A stretch of 64,000 bases of DNA, taken from positions 98,029,784 through 98,093,783 of the forward strand of contig NC_072893.1 in assembly GCF_027943255.1 (NCBI RefSeq). Direction: 5' to 3'. The notes below the pieces were generated by a model. That model worked only from the letters and a program-made list of their open reading frames with translations, searched no databases and had not been told where the DNA came from. Both the position numbers and the translations under genes were made by a program. Source of the stretch: Anastrepha obliqua. Taxonomy: Eukaryota; Arthropoda; Insecta; Diptera; Tephritidae. Shown piece by piece: positions 33,833-46,102 of this stretch (position 1 is the first letter of the stretch; every line of letters starts with the position of its first letter).

Positions 33833-34800
33833 AAAATAATCACCGTATCGGAAGATGTTATAATTTTTGAAAATGTTGGCGTACGCCAAGCATATTTGAA
33901 CTTATGAACTAGCGCTATGCTCCGCAAGAGGGTGGAATAATTGTGTGAATTTTTTTTACCCATTACCGGTCGGTGATGTTGGCGCAGTGTGAATATGAAC
34001 TCGAGTTCCTAATCGTGCCTTGCCAACTTGGCAAACACTCCGGCGCTTAGCTACTCGAGATCGAAGTCGCTGAGAACAAAAAAGCATTAACCAGGCGATT
34101 GGCTACGCAATTGGGTATCACATGTCCCTAAATAAAGTGCAAACAATGCATCAGTGAATGTCTTCTCAATCTCAACAAAGAAGAGAACCATTTTGTGTGA
34201 TTTATATCATCATTATGAACGAGCAGGCGCATTTCCACTTAAGTGGAATTCTAATAAGCAAACTCTTCAGTTTTAGTACACTGAAAATCCGCGTGCAATA
34301 CACGAAGAGACATTGTATCCACTCAAAGCATACTGATACAGCCGTTTTTTTTTTTTAAAACGTCATTGGGAATATAGTCACCGCTTTATCACTGGCATTA
34401 AAAACGCTTTCTTGCTGCCGGAATTGGATAAGCGGGGATTGATTAATGAATATATGGTTTTAACAAGACGGTGAGATCACCCCCACAGCACAGCCACAAT
34501 GGATATTGTAAAGAAAGCGTGTTCTGGTCGTCATCTCCTATTTTGCCGATTTGGCATGGCCATCAAGATCGATCGATTTAACCATCCTCGGCTTCTTTCT
34601 TTTGGGCTACTTGAAATAGGGCTACAGATAATCGTAGACCTTAAGGAACATATTCGACAGGAATGTAAACATTTATCATCGAAAATCTTGTAGAATGTCA
34701 TGGAAAATGCGGCTTCAATGTGGATCAGCTACTTGACGGATTTCGTCTTTTCTACTTCACAGAAAAAATTTTAAAAGTCCACATAAAGATTTCCATCATT
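33833..34800 (+). pseudogene. decayed DD41D-like transposon
   Basis: The start (33838-33905) shares sequence with 18806-18885. Downstream, transposase landmarks appear in order but in shifting frames: TRRLATQLGIT (HTH), MNEQAHFHLSG (first Asp motif MSDEAHFHLNG, Asp now Asn), INEYMVLTRR / IWF-QDG (second motif WFQQDG, near 34455-34470), DLAWPSRSIDLTILGFFLLG (third motif, Asp now Gly), VDLKEHIRQECKHLSSKIL and NVMENAASM. Hardly any catalytic residue is left intact. Confidence 0.6.
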
Positions 34801-37279
34801 CTATATAATTTTTTTATTTAAAAAAGTTATTTAAACACAAAAATGATCATTAAATATGCATATATACTTTATAATATAAATATGTATATATGTACTTTTT
34901 TTGCCCCTATTGTAGGCATATTCGCAAACATACTAAATTTTTTTATATGTGTACTATATATCATATTTTATCTTTTTTTATCCACCTTGCTTGATGCTGA
35001 TGGGATCCTGAAGTTGATGTCGTTTTTAGCTCCACTTTCGAAATACAGGAGAGAGAGATGTGAACCTTTTTGTAGTATTCTCTTGTATGACTTCCTTTTT
35101 TAAGAATATTTTGTTCTATATAGTAATTTATCAAGTGAAGCCCCAGACCTTTTAATTTTCGAAAAATGTGGATTTTATTCCACGTGATAGTTATGCATAT
35201 ACTCTTCAAACGCTTCTTTCAAAATTAGTTTCTGGGTGTGATGTCGACAAGCCAACAACAACACTGTTCGTCCCAATTTTTTTATTTCAGTACACGCCCT
35301 TAGGATCATAAAGGAGCCAAGAAAATTAGCAAAGTCTTTACCAATCCCTATAACTGCAGCTCAATCGTATAAAATTTTAACACTCTTGAGGGAGAGTGAA
35401 TGCAATAGTTTACTACCACAGTGAAAACCCGTCAAAGAATGATTTTCGTTTTCTTCTTTTTAACAACAAAATTAAAAACGGCATAAAAAAATCAGCGTTG
35501 AAAACGATTTTTTTAATCATTTTTTATCATTGTGTGCGAAAAAAATCAACTGTTCATGTTTTTGATATTGAAAAATTTTCTAAATGTGTGATATAGTTAT
35601 TGTATATGTATATACATATGTATATGCCTATTATAGGTGATAGAGTACCTAAGTAATAAACCAGTAGCGAATGAATTTGGCCGGGAATGAGGTTAATATG
35701 AATTATCTCTTATCCATGGCATGAAACCCTGGATTTCTATTGTCCATAAAAAAACAAATATTTTCATTTATAATTTTGCAAAGCTTAGACGATGACAACA
35801 CTCGTTGAAACAGGTCTTTGTGTTTGGAAGAAAGTTTATTGACACAATATCGAGCTCAACGAATAAAGACCCAAAAAAAAACCTGCTGGAGACAGAAAGT
35901 TAAAATATGTTCTGTTTAAAATGGACGCATACAGCATTTGTTAGGTGATGGTCGAGCTTCTTTTTCGAATTGCTGTGTGTGTCTCGACTTTATCCTACAA
36001 AATGATACTCCAACAATTTCATACCCTATTCGAAAAGCATCCAGTATCAATTAATGGTAGTCTCCCACAAACACACTCAGCATTAACGATGAATTGGAAA
36101 GAAGCGGAGCACATTTTACTTAACTTTACTTAACCAATATCGAGCACCTTAGATTTCACCCATTTTTAGCTATATATATTAGTAGACATTGCTAGGGTAC
36201 ACCCTGGGTAACTCCAAGTGGTCTGCGGCCTTGGCGGCTTTCAAACATAAACGTTGACGACCCTTGCAATCTTTACTTCGGATCTCTAAGCTGGTGGTTG
36301 CAGCAGTCTGTCACGAGAGTATATTTGGGTGAAATTCAGCAGAAATTGCTAGTTACTTAATAACTACACTTTGCGGGTCTTTGCTCCTTTAGCAATCATT
36401 TAACATAACCTACCCTATTGAGTCGCGTGTAAAGTATAAATAAACGACAACGAAGAATCTGTTTCTCTCGAAGTTGTCAGCTGTTTGAATTGTTTATGAC
36501 CACTTCAAAGCGAATAACAGTAAAGAACTTTCCCCACATGCGTTAACATCTATCCACGGAATAATGATAGGTATTATTTATGATAGATTTATATACATAC
36601 ATACATACATACATACATCTAAGTAATGCAAACTCCACTTGAAATCTTTTCAAGACAAACATTAGAAGTAAAATGGTAGGAGTTATCTCTCATTTGCTAA
36701 ATATCTATAATGTAAAATCAAACAAATTAAACATAAACTGGCAAAGAAAACAAGTAGCTACTATTTAACTAAATAAAGTCCATAATTATTGCAGCAAAGC
36801 AAAAATTCCACACACGGCCGAAATGTGTTTTGGTTTAAATAAATATTGCATAATTATGATAAACATACATAGACATACAAATATGTGTATGTATTTATAT
36901 ACATTAAAAGCAGGTTTAATAAAAAGAGTCTGGAAATGCTTCGAAGGTTTTCCTTTTTAATGCCAATTACTTGTATGATAGTTCGTTAGTATACTCATAT
37001 ATATATTTTTTTCATTTTTGAGCTGCATGTCACCTTCAAATGTCAACACGTTTTTGTTGTTTACTAATTTAATTTTTTTTAACATTACAAAGGTGCGGAA
37101 AATCTTTTCAACTGAATACCTCTTGTTTGTATCAAAAATGTTACTTTACTTAGCGGGCGCAGAGTTTCCATAGTCATTATTGTCAATGAGTGTATAAATA
37201 CTATATAACAATCTCACATTTAAAGCCCAATTAGTGGTTTCATAAATATAAAATTCCAAAATTTGTGAAGGCATCATTA
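34801..37279. other. no gene recognised (2.5 kb)
   Basis: A+T-rich sequence without recognisable coding similarity. Open frames at 34843-35103, 35396-35596 and 35945-36133 have no motif. A short (ACAT)n microsatellite lies at 36592-36618. Confidence 0.5.
36592..36618. repeat. (ACAT)n microsatellite
   Basis: About six to seven tandem ACAT/CATA units. Confidence 0.9.
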
Positions 37280-37865
37280 CATAATGTAAGGCTGGAAGTA
37301 GGAGATAGTGTCAAAATATTTTGGTGTAATTCTCGACAAGAAATTTCAATTGGAACATGAATGTAGAGGTCAGGGCAAGGGAAACTACTGTAGCAGTATT
37401 TTCATGCAAAAGACCATAGGCCGCAAGAGGGTCCGAAAAACACTCACGGTGAAAGGACCACGACTCGCGACAAGACTACTATTAAAAACAGGTTTTAGAA
37501 AGTTCAACGTATGTTTGTTCAACGTCTCTTGGTGAGATTGCCACTAATTCCGTCTTTGCTTGCAAAATCCGGGCATCTCTTAATGAGACGGTGGAATATT
37601 TCCGCATCCACATGACATGGTTGCCAGGGCACAGTGGCATGGCAAGGAATTGTAAGCAGACAAATCAGGGAGAGGGGTCTCTATGTTAGTAACTTTGATC
37701 ACAGATCACTGTCTTGAACATACATACATTATTGCGACTATTGCAGGAGCTGTAAGAATGAAGAGAGAGAAAGGTGTGTCACTATCCTGCGTGGCACGCC
37801 ACTAGGTTTAGGATCAATGGGTTTGCACTTAAAACCAAATAGTCTAAAAACAAACTGGCACTTCT
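37280..37865 (+). pseudogene. LOA-type retrotransposon fragment (thumb, RNase H end, tail)
   Basis: Reads KYFGVILDKKFQLEHE (RT thumb), then after a gap SLNETVEYFRIHMTWLPGHS (end of RNase H) and YCRSCKNEERE (zinc tail). The fragment is disrupted by stops and directly followed by the 700-bp transposon at 37867, which seems to have inserted into its tail region. Confidence 0.7.
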
Positions 37866-37866
37866 A

Positions 37867-38566
37867 CAGGGTGGGCCAAATAAGACCTACTAATGTTAAA
37901 CACAAATAACTTTTGCAATAATCATTTATCATGGTTAATTGTTTTTATACATTGAATATATTTTATGGAAATTATGTATGAAATATTACATCAGACAAAT
38001 GTTCACCATTTTTCTCGATACAAAGATTGGCTCTTTTTAACGCGTTTTTGTCTAGCAGTATGCGCAGTTGCTCCATCTTGTTGAAAGCACAAATTAGGAT
38101 ACTGCTCCGCCATTGGCCGCAAAAAGTTTTTAATCAATGTTCTGTAAGAAGCTCCAGAAATCGATTCCGGCCTTTCATCCTCATTTTCGAAGAAATGTGG
38201 ACAGATAACTGTAGTGGTCATAACACCGCACCAAACAGTACATTTAGATGGGTGCAACTGATGTTGGTGTGTTGCCCTTGGATTTTCAGAGCCCCACAAT
38301 CTACAGTTTTGTTTTTTGACATAACCATTTAAATGGAAATGGGCTTCATCCGACATATGCCGATATTTACGCTGCGTTAAAACAATTTTGATCGTTGACA
38401 AGAATAGAAAAACTCGATAATTTTTACGCGTTGTGTTGTACTGTAGGGTTCCATAATAAATTTCCAACAATTCAATTATAACCTTCAAAAAGAGAAAAAT
38501 AAATATGTCAAAAAATAAAAAAGTTATTCGTGCTTAACGTTAGTAGGTCTTATTTGGCCCACCCTG
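37867..38566 (-). mobile_element. 700-bp internally deleted DD41D transposon with intact ends
   Basis: The left end reads CAGGGTGGGCCAAATAAGAC and the right end is its exact reverse complement over at least 20 bp. TA flanks both sides (37865-37866 and 38567-38568). The related complete element in the window is 1313 bp, so roughly half is missing. Intact ends with a crippled transposase make it a likely non-autonomous derivative. Confidence 0.92.
38003..38488 (-). pseudogene. internally deleted DD41D transposase
   Basis: The 161-codon frame keeps HMSDEAHFHLNGYVKKQNCR (first Asp), HPSKCTVWCGVM, and CFQQDGATAHTARQ (second Asp), but right after that it jumps to KRVKKSQSLYREKW and ends. The third-Asp region (SPDLTxxDFF) is deleted, and the N-terminal 45 residues do not match the family either, so both the DNA-binding region and the catalytic centre are incomplete. 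Confidence 0.88.
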
Positions 38567-38568
38567 TA

Positions 38569-38872
38569 CCTAGAAATCACTTTCAAAGCTTCCATTTTTT
38601 AAATATCCGATCGCTAGTGCAACGAACTATAGTAAATAATCGTAAGTATCTATGCTTTATACATTCACGTCGATAGTTTCAGAAACAGCAACAATTTTAT
38701 TTGTCGTCTGCTTTTCACTTTGGTGGTTGTTACCGAAGAGTTTATCAAATATTTTCTTATTTTTAATTTTTTGCGAGCGCCGTAGGACTACACTATCAAA
38801 GAATTTTTGTTGAAGCATAGTTCCTCCATTATTATAACCATATACTATACGATGGTAAGGTGCATGCATCAG
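38569..38872. other. no gene recognised
   Basis: About 300 bp; a 70-codon minus-strand frame has no motif. Confidence 0.45.
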
Positions 38873-39770
38873 GTTTTATGCAAAATATGGGCGGATGAAA
38901 GCATGCCTGCCGATTGGAATTTAAGTGTGCTCTGCCCAATCCATAAGTAGGGTGATCTTGCAATCTGTGCCAATTACCACGGGATTAATCTTTTAAATAT
39001 CACCTATAAGGCTCTAGCGTATTGTGTGAAAGGCTGAAGCCCACCATCAACGAACTGATTGGACCTTATCAGTGTGGCTTTAGAGCTGGAAAGTCTGCCA
39101 TCGACCAAATATTTACAATACATCAAGTCTTGGAAAAGACCCATGAAAGGAGAATCAAAACACACCATCTTTTCGTCGACTTCAAAGCTGCCTTCGACAG
39201 TACGAAAAGGAGTTATCTGTATGCCGCGATATCTGAATTTGGTATCCCCACAAAACTAATACGGCTTTGCAAGATGACGTTGCTCAACACCAGCAGCACC
39301 GTCAGAATTGGGAAGGGTCTGCCTTTTCCAAACTGGATAAAGGGGCAAAGCGAATGGGTCTGGTTGTGAACGAGGGCAAAACGAAGTACCTCCTGTCATC
39401 AAACAAACAGTCGGCGCACTCGCGTATCGGCACCCACGTCAGTGTTGACAGTTATGATTAAAGGTTTTAAAAGACTTCGTTTATTTAGGAACCAGCATTA
39501 ACATCGATAACAATGTCAGCCTTGAAATCCAACATAGAATCTCTCTTACCAATAAGTGCTACTTTGGACTGCAACTGAGCAGCAAAGTCCTCTATCGACG
39601 AACAAAACTAACAGTATACAAGACTCTCATCATGTCCGTCCTAACGCATGGCGCAGAAGCGTGGACGATGACAGCAACCGATGAAGCGACACTTGGAGTG
39701 TTTGAGAGGAAGATTTTGCGCAAGATTTTTGTACCTTTGTACGTTGGCAACGGCGAATATCCCATTTTCC
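38873..39770 (+). pseudogene. RTE-like retrotransposon with the YxDD region deleted
   Basis: Begins ADESMPADWNLSVLCPIHK, then ITYKALAYC and INELIGPYQCGFRAGKSAID, THHLFVDFKAAFDS, FGIPTKLIRLCKMTL. After VRIGKGLPFPNW the reading jumps to AKRMGLVVNEGKTKYLLSS, so the central palm with the catalytic YxDD box is missing. It goes on with LQLSSKVLYRRTKLTVYKTL and VLTHGAEAWTMTATDEATLG to KIFVPLYVGNGEY at 39765, where a family A element begins. Same family as 25536-26056. Confidence 0.88.
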
Positions 39771-41470
39771 GGGTAGTAAAAATCCACTTAGTAGAAATCA
39801 ACACGCTTACCAGTGTGGAAAATCATGTGAATCAGCCTTTTACAATCTTGCTAGCAAGATTGAAGCCGGGCTGGAATCTGAAGAGTACACAATGGGCGTG
39901 TTCGTGGACATTGAAGGGGCTTTTGAGAATGCCACTTTCGGCTCAATATGTTCTTCTACCGAACGACATGGAGTTAATCAAACTATTGTAAAGTGGATAT
40001 ATTCCATGCTCTTTGAGAGGCGGTTAACCGCTGGTAAGAGCAGTGACGAACTAATTACCGTCAGAGCCATACAAGAATGTCCCCAAGGGGGTGTTCTTTC
40101 TCCGCTACTGGGTGCTAGGTCGTAGACTCTCTAATAACGGAGATGCAGGAACTCGGTTTTCATATCCAAGCATATGCGGACGACGTCTGTTCGCTAACAT
40201 CGGATAAATCCCTAAAGAGGCTTTACACAGAGGATTCTGGACAAAATCGATGACTGGTGCATGAGACAAGGTCTTTCCCTTAATCCGAACAAAACCACTA
40301 TAGTCGTGTTTACGAGAAAGGGAGATCGGAGGGACTTCGTCTTTCAACACTGAAAGGTGTGTCACTTGGTCTTTCCGATGAAGTTAAATATTATATCTAG
40401 GAGTAATCTTGGGTAAGAAGCTAACTTGGTAGACACAAGTTTCACTGAAGGTGAATCGCGAATTAAGGATTTTTCAGCAATGCCGCACAGCCTTTGGAAA
40501 ACCCTGGGGTCTGAAACCTGTTGTGGTCCTATGGATAAACCCAGCACTTATCAGACCAATCATCACTTACGCCTCTGTGGTCTGGTGGGGACGGAGCATG
40601 GTTAAGTCCACACTCCGGGTACTATACGGGCTGGATCTTAAGATACAACCGGAAGCAATAAAAGAAGGAAACAGATTGAAGTTTTCAGTGACAGTCAGGC
40701 TGCACTGAAGAACGCGAAGCAAACCTCAAAGATTGTTCAAGAATGTAAGAAGAAGGTTAATTCTGTCGCAAGATAGAAGAGGCTTGCATTTATATGGATT
40801 CCAAATTGCCGTTGAATTGGCCAACCGTGGATCAGCGATTCTCCCACAAGGGCCAGAGCCAATAATCGGAGTCAGTTCCGCAGAATCACGAACTGGATCA
40901 GCAATTATGTATGTAATTTGCATAAAGAACGATGGTCCGGTCTAGAACGGTGCAGAACTGCAAAGTGTTTCGTGACAAGTCCGAACAGAAAACTGTGAAA
41001 CTTTCTACTAAAACTTGGAAGGAAAGACGTTCGATTGATGGTCGGTATTATTACGGGGCACAACCCATGGGGTAAGCATATGACCACCATTGGAATAATT
41101 GAGGCCCCAGTGTGCCTGTCTTGCTTGGAGGAGGCGGATAGCACTGAGCACTTTCTCTGTGAGTGTCCTGCCTTTGCTAGAGCAAGGCTACGAGTTTTGG
41201 GTTCCGATGTTGTGAGAATGACTAATATTCGTTCTCTAAAATTGGAGGATATTTACAGATTTGCCAAACAAACTGGAAAATTCTCACAGGACTAACCTTT
41301 ACCTCTCTCTCTAATCTTTCCTATCTCTTTCTCTGATACTTTTCTCCTTCCCTCCTTGACTATCTACCCTCTTTCAAGAGCTCTAAAAACAATGGGCTTT
41401 TTAACCTGAGTGTTTATGAGCCACCAAATCTCTTGGTGCTCCTCGGCTCGACCTATTCAAATTTTAATTT
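39771..41470 (+). pseudogene. LOA-type retrotransposon family A (RT, RNase H, zinc tail, 3' UTR)
   Basis: 5'-truncated. RT: NQHAYQCGKSCESAFYNLAS, MGVFVDIEGAFENATFG, ECPQGGVLSPLLG, then AYADDVCSLTSDKSLKRL with YADD intact (about 40165-40185). Shifts follow. RNase H: IEVFSDSQAALK, FIWIPN (the PGHSG box is broken). Tail frame 41035-41295: MVGIITGHNPWGKHMTTIG, CLSCLEEADSTEHFLCECPA, ending KQTGKFSQD. The 3' UTR (CT-rich, then GCCACCAAATCTC) ends near 41470. It gives the uninterrupted reference for the split copy at 27467-31170. Confidence 0.88.
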
Positions 41471-43627
41471 CAACCCCGGATGACACCAGCAGATCTTCCT
41501 CTGCTCGCACTGTGACAATTCCTTGGGCCAGCATCGAACGAATCCAAATCATTAGCACCCGGTCTACGCCGTGTCTACTAGCAGTGACAATCCATATAAG
41601 TAAATTAAATATTCTTAACTTTTTTCCAAACCTGTATTTATTACACATTAGACTTAAAGTAATCGGAGAAATTCTTGTAACTCTAACATTTCTAATCATC
41701 TGTTCTGAAATACCCTTACAATTACCCTGCATACTTAATTTTATAAAAAATGTCTATGCTGTCGAGTGTATATTTTGCAATAGCACATTAAACAACAATC
41801 GTATGCCCAATTTCTACTCACCTTATAATTGGCGATGTAAGCCACCAGCTGCTGCATCTAGTGCTCGTACACTACCTTGAACATGCTCACAATCTTATGT
41901 ATGTAATACATGCACATGCTTTCCCTGCAGGAAAATCCACTGCGACATTTTAGCAAATGTAGCATCAGAACAAGTTTACGTTCCTTCTTGTCCATATAAA
42001 ACACCATAACCAAATTTTATACGACGACGTCATAGGAAGTATTATTGCCTCCCGTTTTCGATAGTTTAGAAACAGTTTCAAATACATAACTGTAACACAG
42101 TTCGCGATTTCCGCTATCACAGTAGTCACGGGAGTAGAGCTTTGGTTTACTATTCAGAGGTTCCTAGACTCGGTTTTCATTTACTTATATAAACATTCTT
42201 AATTTTTCAAGACTGATTTTACTTTAATACACAAATTTAGATATTCATATAAATAGTTTTATAAATGTAATACAACTTTTGAAGTAAAAAATTACAATAC
42301 TTTTCAAGCCCACTTGAACCAACCACTTCTTGCATCAAAAACTGCGCCCGATGACGAGAAGGCCGATTGTTTTTGTAGACTTTTCTCCTTTGAAACTGTC
42401 GCACTCTCTAAACACATGCCGCTGCTCTCGAGTATACATAGTAATGGAGTGATTTGATTACCACTTCAAATTTTACCTGCAGGGCTTACACAGCTTGCTT
42501 GCAAAAAAAAAATCATGTAAAATACAACATGTATGGAACAAAACGGGAAAATTGTCTCCAGCTTTTTATTTTATTTTTATTTTTTCACCCACATAATTTT
42601 ACTTCATCAAAATAAATATTCTCTCAGTAACTTTTACTACACGAATTTTGATAAATTTTTGTTTTGATAAATATTTTTCCCTAACTTCTTCTATTCACTT
42701 CGAAATTTACTAGCAATCGCAATGAATTTCAAAATTAAAACAAAATAAACATGTGAAAATTTTGCAACACATTTTTATCGCTACCCTTTTTCACCTTTAC
42801 ATTCGTTGTTGAATTTTCCGTTGGCTCACCGCTTGCCTCTCCCTGCCACTCCGGTTAAACACTCGCGCTTTAGACAATACGTAAAGAAACCCCTGTATAT
42901 AACATGCAAACCTGAGCATGAAACGTTGAAGTAGACGAACCGAACGCTTTAAATTTGGTTTAGCAACTGTTTTGTAGAAGCACATATTATCCAAGAAAAA
43001 GTGTTTAGCTTTAGTTGCAGTTAACTGAGACTGCTTTACTGCTCTTTCAAACTCTTATACTGTTCCAACTGCACTTTGTCTCTCTATTTCACTCTTGGCC
43101 ACCTTTCTGTTATTTGTTTTGTTGTTTGCGGCTTAAGAAGAAATGAAGTTCGTCGCTGAAATCTTCCATATGTTTGAAGTGGTATTAGTGCCTACGTTCC
43201 GATTAATGTTGTCCATTCGGTACAAACTTTACATTCGATTTTAAACTAACTTCTCGATCAGCTTTAATAGCGGTCGCCACAAGCCTCCTTGTGCATTTCT
43301 GATATAAAAAAGCTTTTAATAAAAAACAAACCATTAACAGCCATCATTCGAAGGTGACATAAAACTGTTGGCGTGCTCAAATACCCAATTTGTACATATA
43401 ACTCAGCAGAGTGTTAGAATCGAGAAAGTGGACGATTTTGTAATTCGTATATTGAAGAAAACTTGTACATATCGAAATACATGGTATATTTTTTAACTAG
43501 CACAGACTTCACAAGATAAAATAAGCTCCAAAAATATTAACTAAACGTACTAAATAAATTGTATTTTCTTTACACTAAACACCCCTAAACACTCCTGGAA
43601 TTAAGTATAGTAGGTATAGTATTAGAT
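41471..43627. other. no gene recognised (2.2 kb)
   Basis: No coding similarity. Part of a 156-codon open frame (41410-41880) extends here, but it starts in a retrotransposon 3' UTR and has no motif; a 65-codon minus-strand frame at 42797-42994 is also unrecognised. Confidence 0.5.
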
Positions 43628-43850
43628 TAGATTAGATTTGTGGGGGGGTTGGACAAGTCCAAGCACTCATTCAGTAGACCATTGTCCTACACCCGGATAG
43701 ATATCAGTAGAAAGAATAGAGATAGGAAAGATAAAAGGTAGATGGTAAGAACGGAAAAATTAGTTTGAGGTCACTCTTCCACAAATCTCTTGGATTCATT
43801 GATGAGTTTTAAGAGATCCGGAAGAGGAAGAGTGTGAATCACTAACCAGA
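43628..43850 (-). mobile_element. LOA-type family B 3' end
   Basis: The reverse complement matches the 3' UTR at 33170-33410: TTCCTCTTCCGGATCTCTTA, then GAATCCAAGAGATTTGTGGA, GTCTACTGAATGAGTGCTTG and GGACTTGTCCAACC. No coding part is left. It ends at 43628 next to GATTAGATTAGATT. Confidence 0.85.
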
Positions 43851-43899
43851 CCTTACCAATGGATGATAGTGTTGTCACTTGAATACTTTCCAGTATTGA

Positions 43900-45080
43900 G
43901 CGAACGCACTTCATTCCCTTGGTTCGGGCTGCTTTTTGAACGATGACCAAGCTCTGCCCTGGGTCGGAACAAGGTGTTATACGACCCGTGCCGAGGTTCA
44001 GCCTGGCTGGGGACCCAGACCAAAAATAGCCCAGTCTTGAACGGAGTGCTCCGGATACCTGGCGACCTCCGGTTCTATCTAGCCTTACCTGTGCACACGG
44101 ACCTCTGCACAGGCGGACCTGCCTTGTCCGACACTCGTGGGACCAAAAATGAACATGTCAAATAAGAAAAACATTTTTCACAAGGAGGTCGGTCCTCCCA
44201 AAAAACCAACAAAGGTGGCTTCGACTACTGCTACAGCCGAGAGCAAGGCAGTGGTCAGACCGCCGCTATTAGGAGCTAGAGGGGGCCTAAGCGAAAGGGC
44301 TGGTCCCAGCACGAGTACTGCAGGAGGCAGCGGGGGACGAGGAGGCTTGGGTAAACCGGCCTCAAATCAGTCAATGGCAGAAGCTGCGAGGGCAACGCTG
44401 CGTAGGACAAATAACCCCCATCCCACCTCAACCTCTTATAGAGGACGGGGGTCGGCACCTGCTTCTAGGATTCACCGGCAGGTTGCCATAGAGGGGCCTA
44501 GTACCTCTAGGCAGTTCATAAGCGCAGAACGGGGGGGCCGGCTAAACATGTCCGCCCCTCCAAACAAAATTATTACGAAAAGAAGGCGGCCAGCAGGGTC
44601 TTATTTAGACTAGGAGAGGTAGCAACAGACCAGCTAACCGAAGACCAGGCTAAATCGCTAGAGTGGGCAAAGGGAGTAATATCCGACTTGGGAAAACCGG
44701 CGGATGCTACTCCCAAAAGACAACGGTCTGCAGAGCAGACAATGGAAAGGGCCGCCAAAAGACAAAAGGTAGGTGGCCAAAAACATCCAACCTTTAGTGA
44801 GGTGGTAAAAGGCGGCGGTGAGATACTGGCCGTCATCGACAAAAGAGAGGAGGAAGGAGTGATTCCTAAGGAAAAATGGAGGTGGATTGAGGAGGCTATC
44901 GCCGAAGTGTACCTCCAGATCCTAGAGGAACACCCCGGACCTCCTCCCCCTTGTCATGACGCAGGCTGGTATCAAGGTAGAGCTAAACTCATCGCCTGCG
45001 AAGACGCTAGGTCAGCCACGCTCTACGGGTTGGCCGTAAACAAGATAGGAAATCTAACATTCCTTAACTATGTGCTTTTT
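43900..45080 (+). pseudogene. LOA/R1-type retrotransposon 5' region with ORF1
   Basis: A G+C-richer stretch than its neighbours. ORF1 begins at ATG 44149 (MSNKKNIFHKEVGPPKKP), continues with a basic, Gly/Ser/Pro-rich region (GPSTSTAGGSGGRGGLGKP) to 44613; a frameshift near 44605 leads into a second frame with RLGEVATDQLTEDQAKSLEW, KHPTFSEVVKGGG and WRWIEEAIAEVYLQILEEHP, then AGWYQGRAKLIACEDARSAT. This last block is the conserved DUF4780-type segment of insect retrotransposon ORF1 proteins. It stops at about 45060 after VNKIGN, followed by unrelated A+T-rich DNA. ORF2 is absent. Confidence 0.8.
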
Positions 45081-45436
45081 TCGTTTTAGGATTTACTGTA
45101 TTTAATTAATATTTAATTTTCAATTTAAAAAAGTAAAAAAGGGTTAAGTCAATCGCTACAAACTACACTTTTACCTGCCAAAGAAGCATACAAATAAAAA
45201 ATAAATATCATATATTTATTTAATGCACTTTATTTTATATATCAAGGCTAAAGGCGAATTCAACAAATAATAACAATGACTTTATATCCATTTGTACTTG
45301 AACAATTTAACACGCACTTCGTTTTCATTAGTTTGTTTACTTTTAATCTCAGAAATCACAATATTACCAAGCCATTTGCTGAATTTTCACAAACATGCAA
45401 TTTCTCCTACCACTGTTTTTTGTATTATAAAGGGAG
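45081..45436. other. no gene recognised
   Basis: About 350 bp of A+T-rich sequence. Confidence 0.5.
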
Positions 45437-45615
45437 CTGACGTCAGAGTAAAGTAATTGTGTTTTAATGGAGCCACCTTCAGGACTCAATTCGCCTTGTT
45501 GAGAAAAGAGAAACTTCGCGAACTGACGGCAACCATGGCGAATTGAGTACTGAAGGTGGCGTTTTCTCAAATCAGTTACTTTTATTTTTCGCGATTGTGA
45601 CAAGTCTGACGTCAG
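45437..45615. repeat. 179-bp fold-back sequence
   Basis: Both ends are CTGACGTCAG (45437-45446 and 45606-45615). Nested inside, GCCACCTTCAGGACTCAATT plus CGCC (45472-45495) is answered by its reverse complement at 45537-45560 with one mismatch. The loop is about 40 bp. The overlapping minus-strand frame (45364-45642) has no motif and is probably chance. Confidence 0.85.
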
Positions 45616-45754
45616 GTCATTATCATTATATTGAAACATCATGTCTTTTGAAATTCTATATTATTAACTTTACACAAAGAATTTAAAAGTATTAGTAGCG
45701 ACAAGACATTCAAACTAATTCGTTTTGATTATAATATGCGTATATATAATAAAC

Positions 45755-45845
45755 GCTTGTACCCTTTTTGGGTGTTTGGCCGAGCTCCTCCTTCTATTTG
45801 TGGCGTGCGTCTTATTGTTCTTTCACAAATTTTATTATGATACTC
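45755..45845 (-). repeat. SINE family 1, 3' end fragment
   Basis: GGGTGTTTGGCCGAGCTCCT followed by GTGCGTCTT and TTCACAAATT matches the 3' end of the SINE at 23508-23818 (there GGTGTTTGGCCGAGCTCCTC at 23534). Only the last 80-90 bp is present. Confidence 0.75.
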
Positions 45846-46102
45846 GAATATTTCCAATCACTCTTTCAACAAATAATAACAAGGCAAAATGTCAAAATAG
45901 ATACTATGTTGCCGACCAAATAATTTGCAATAAACTGTTTAATTTTTTCTACAATTTATTCGCAAAGAGGCAACATGATTTCAAGTTGGGAAGCCGATTT
46001 GTCAAGACGAAAGGAAAACTGTTTCCTTGCCTAACCTTCTATAATTTAATCATGTAGCGAACTGATGAAATTTGTTGCTGTCATTCCAAACTTTTGGTTA
46101 GA

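Noticed and set aside
41410..41880. 156-codon open frame as a gene
   Set aside because: It begins inside a retrotransposon 3' UTR, has no motif and a composition like translated A/T-rich noncoding DNA.
45725..46057. 110-codon plus-strand open frame
   Set aside because: Its first third lies in a SINE fragment and the rest shows no motif; chance frame.
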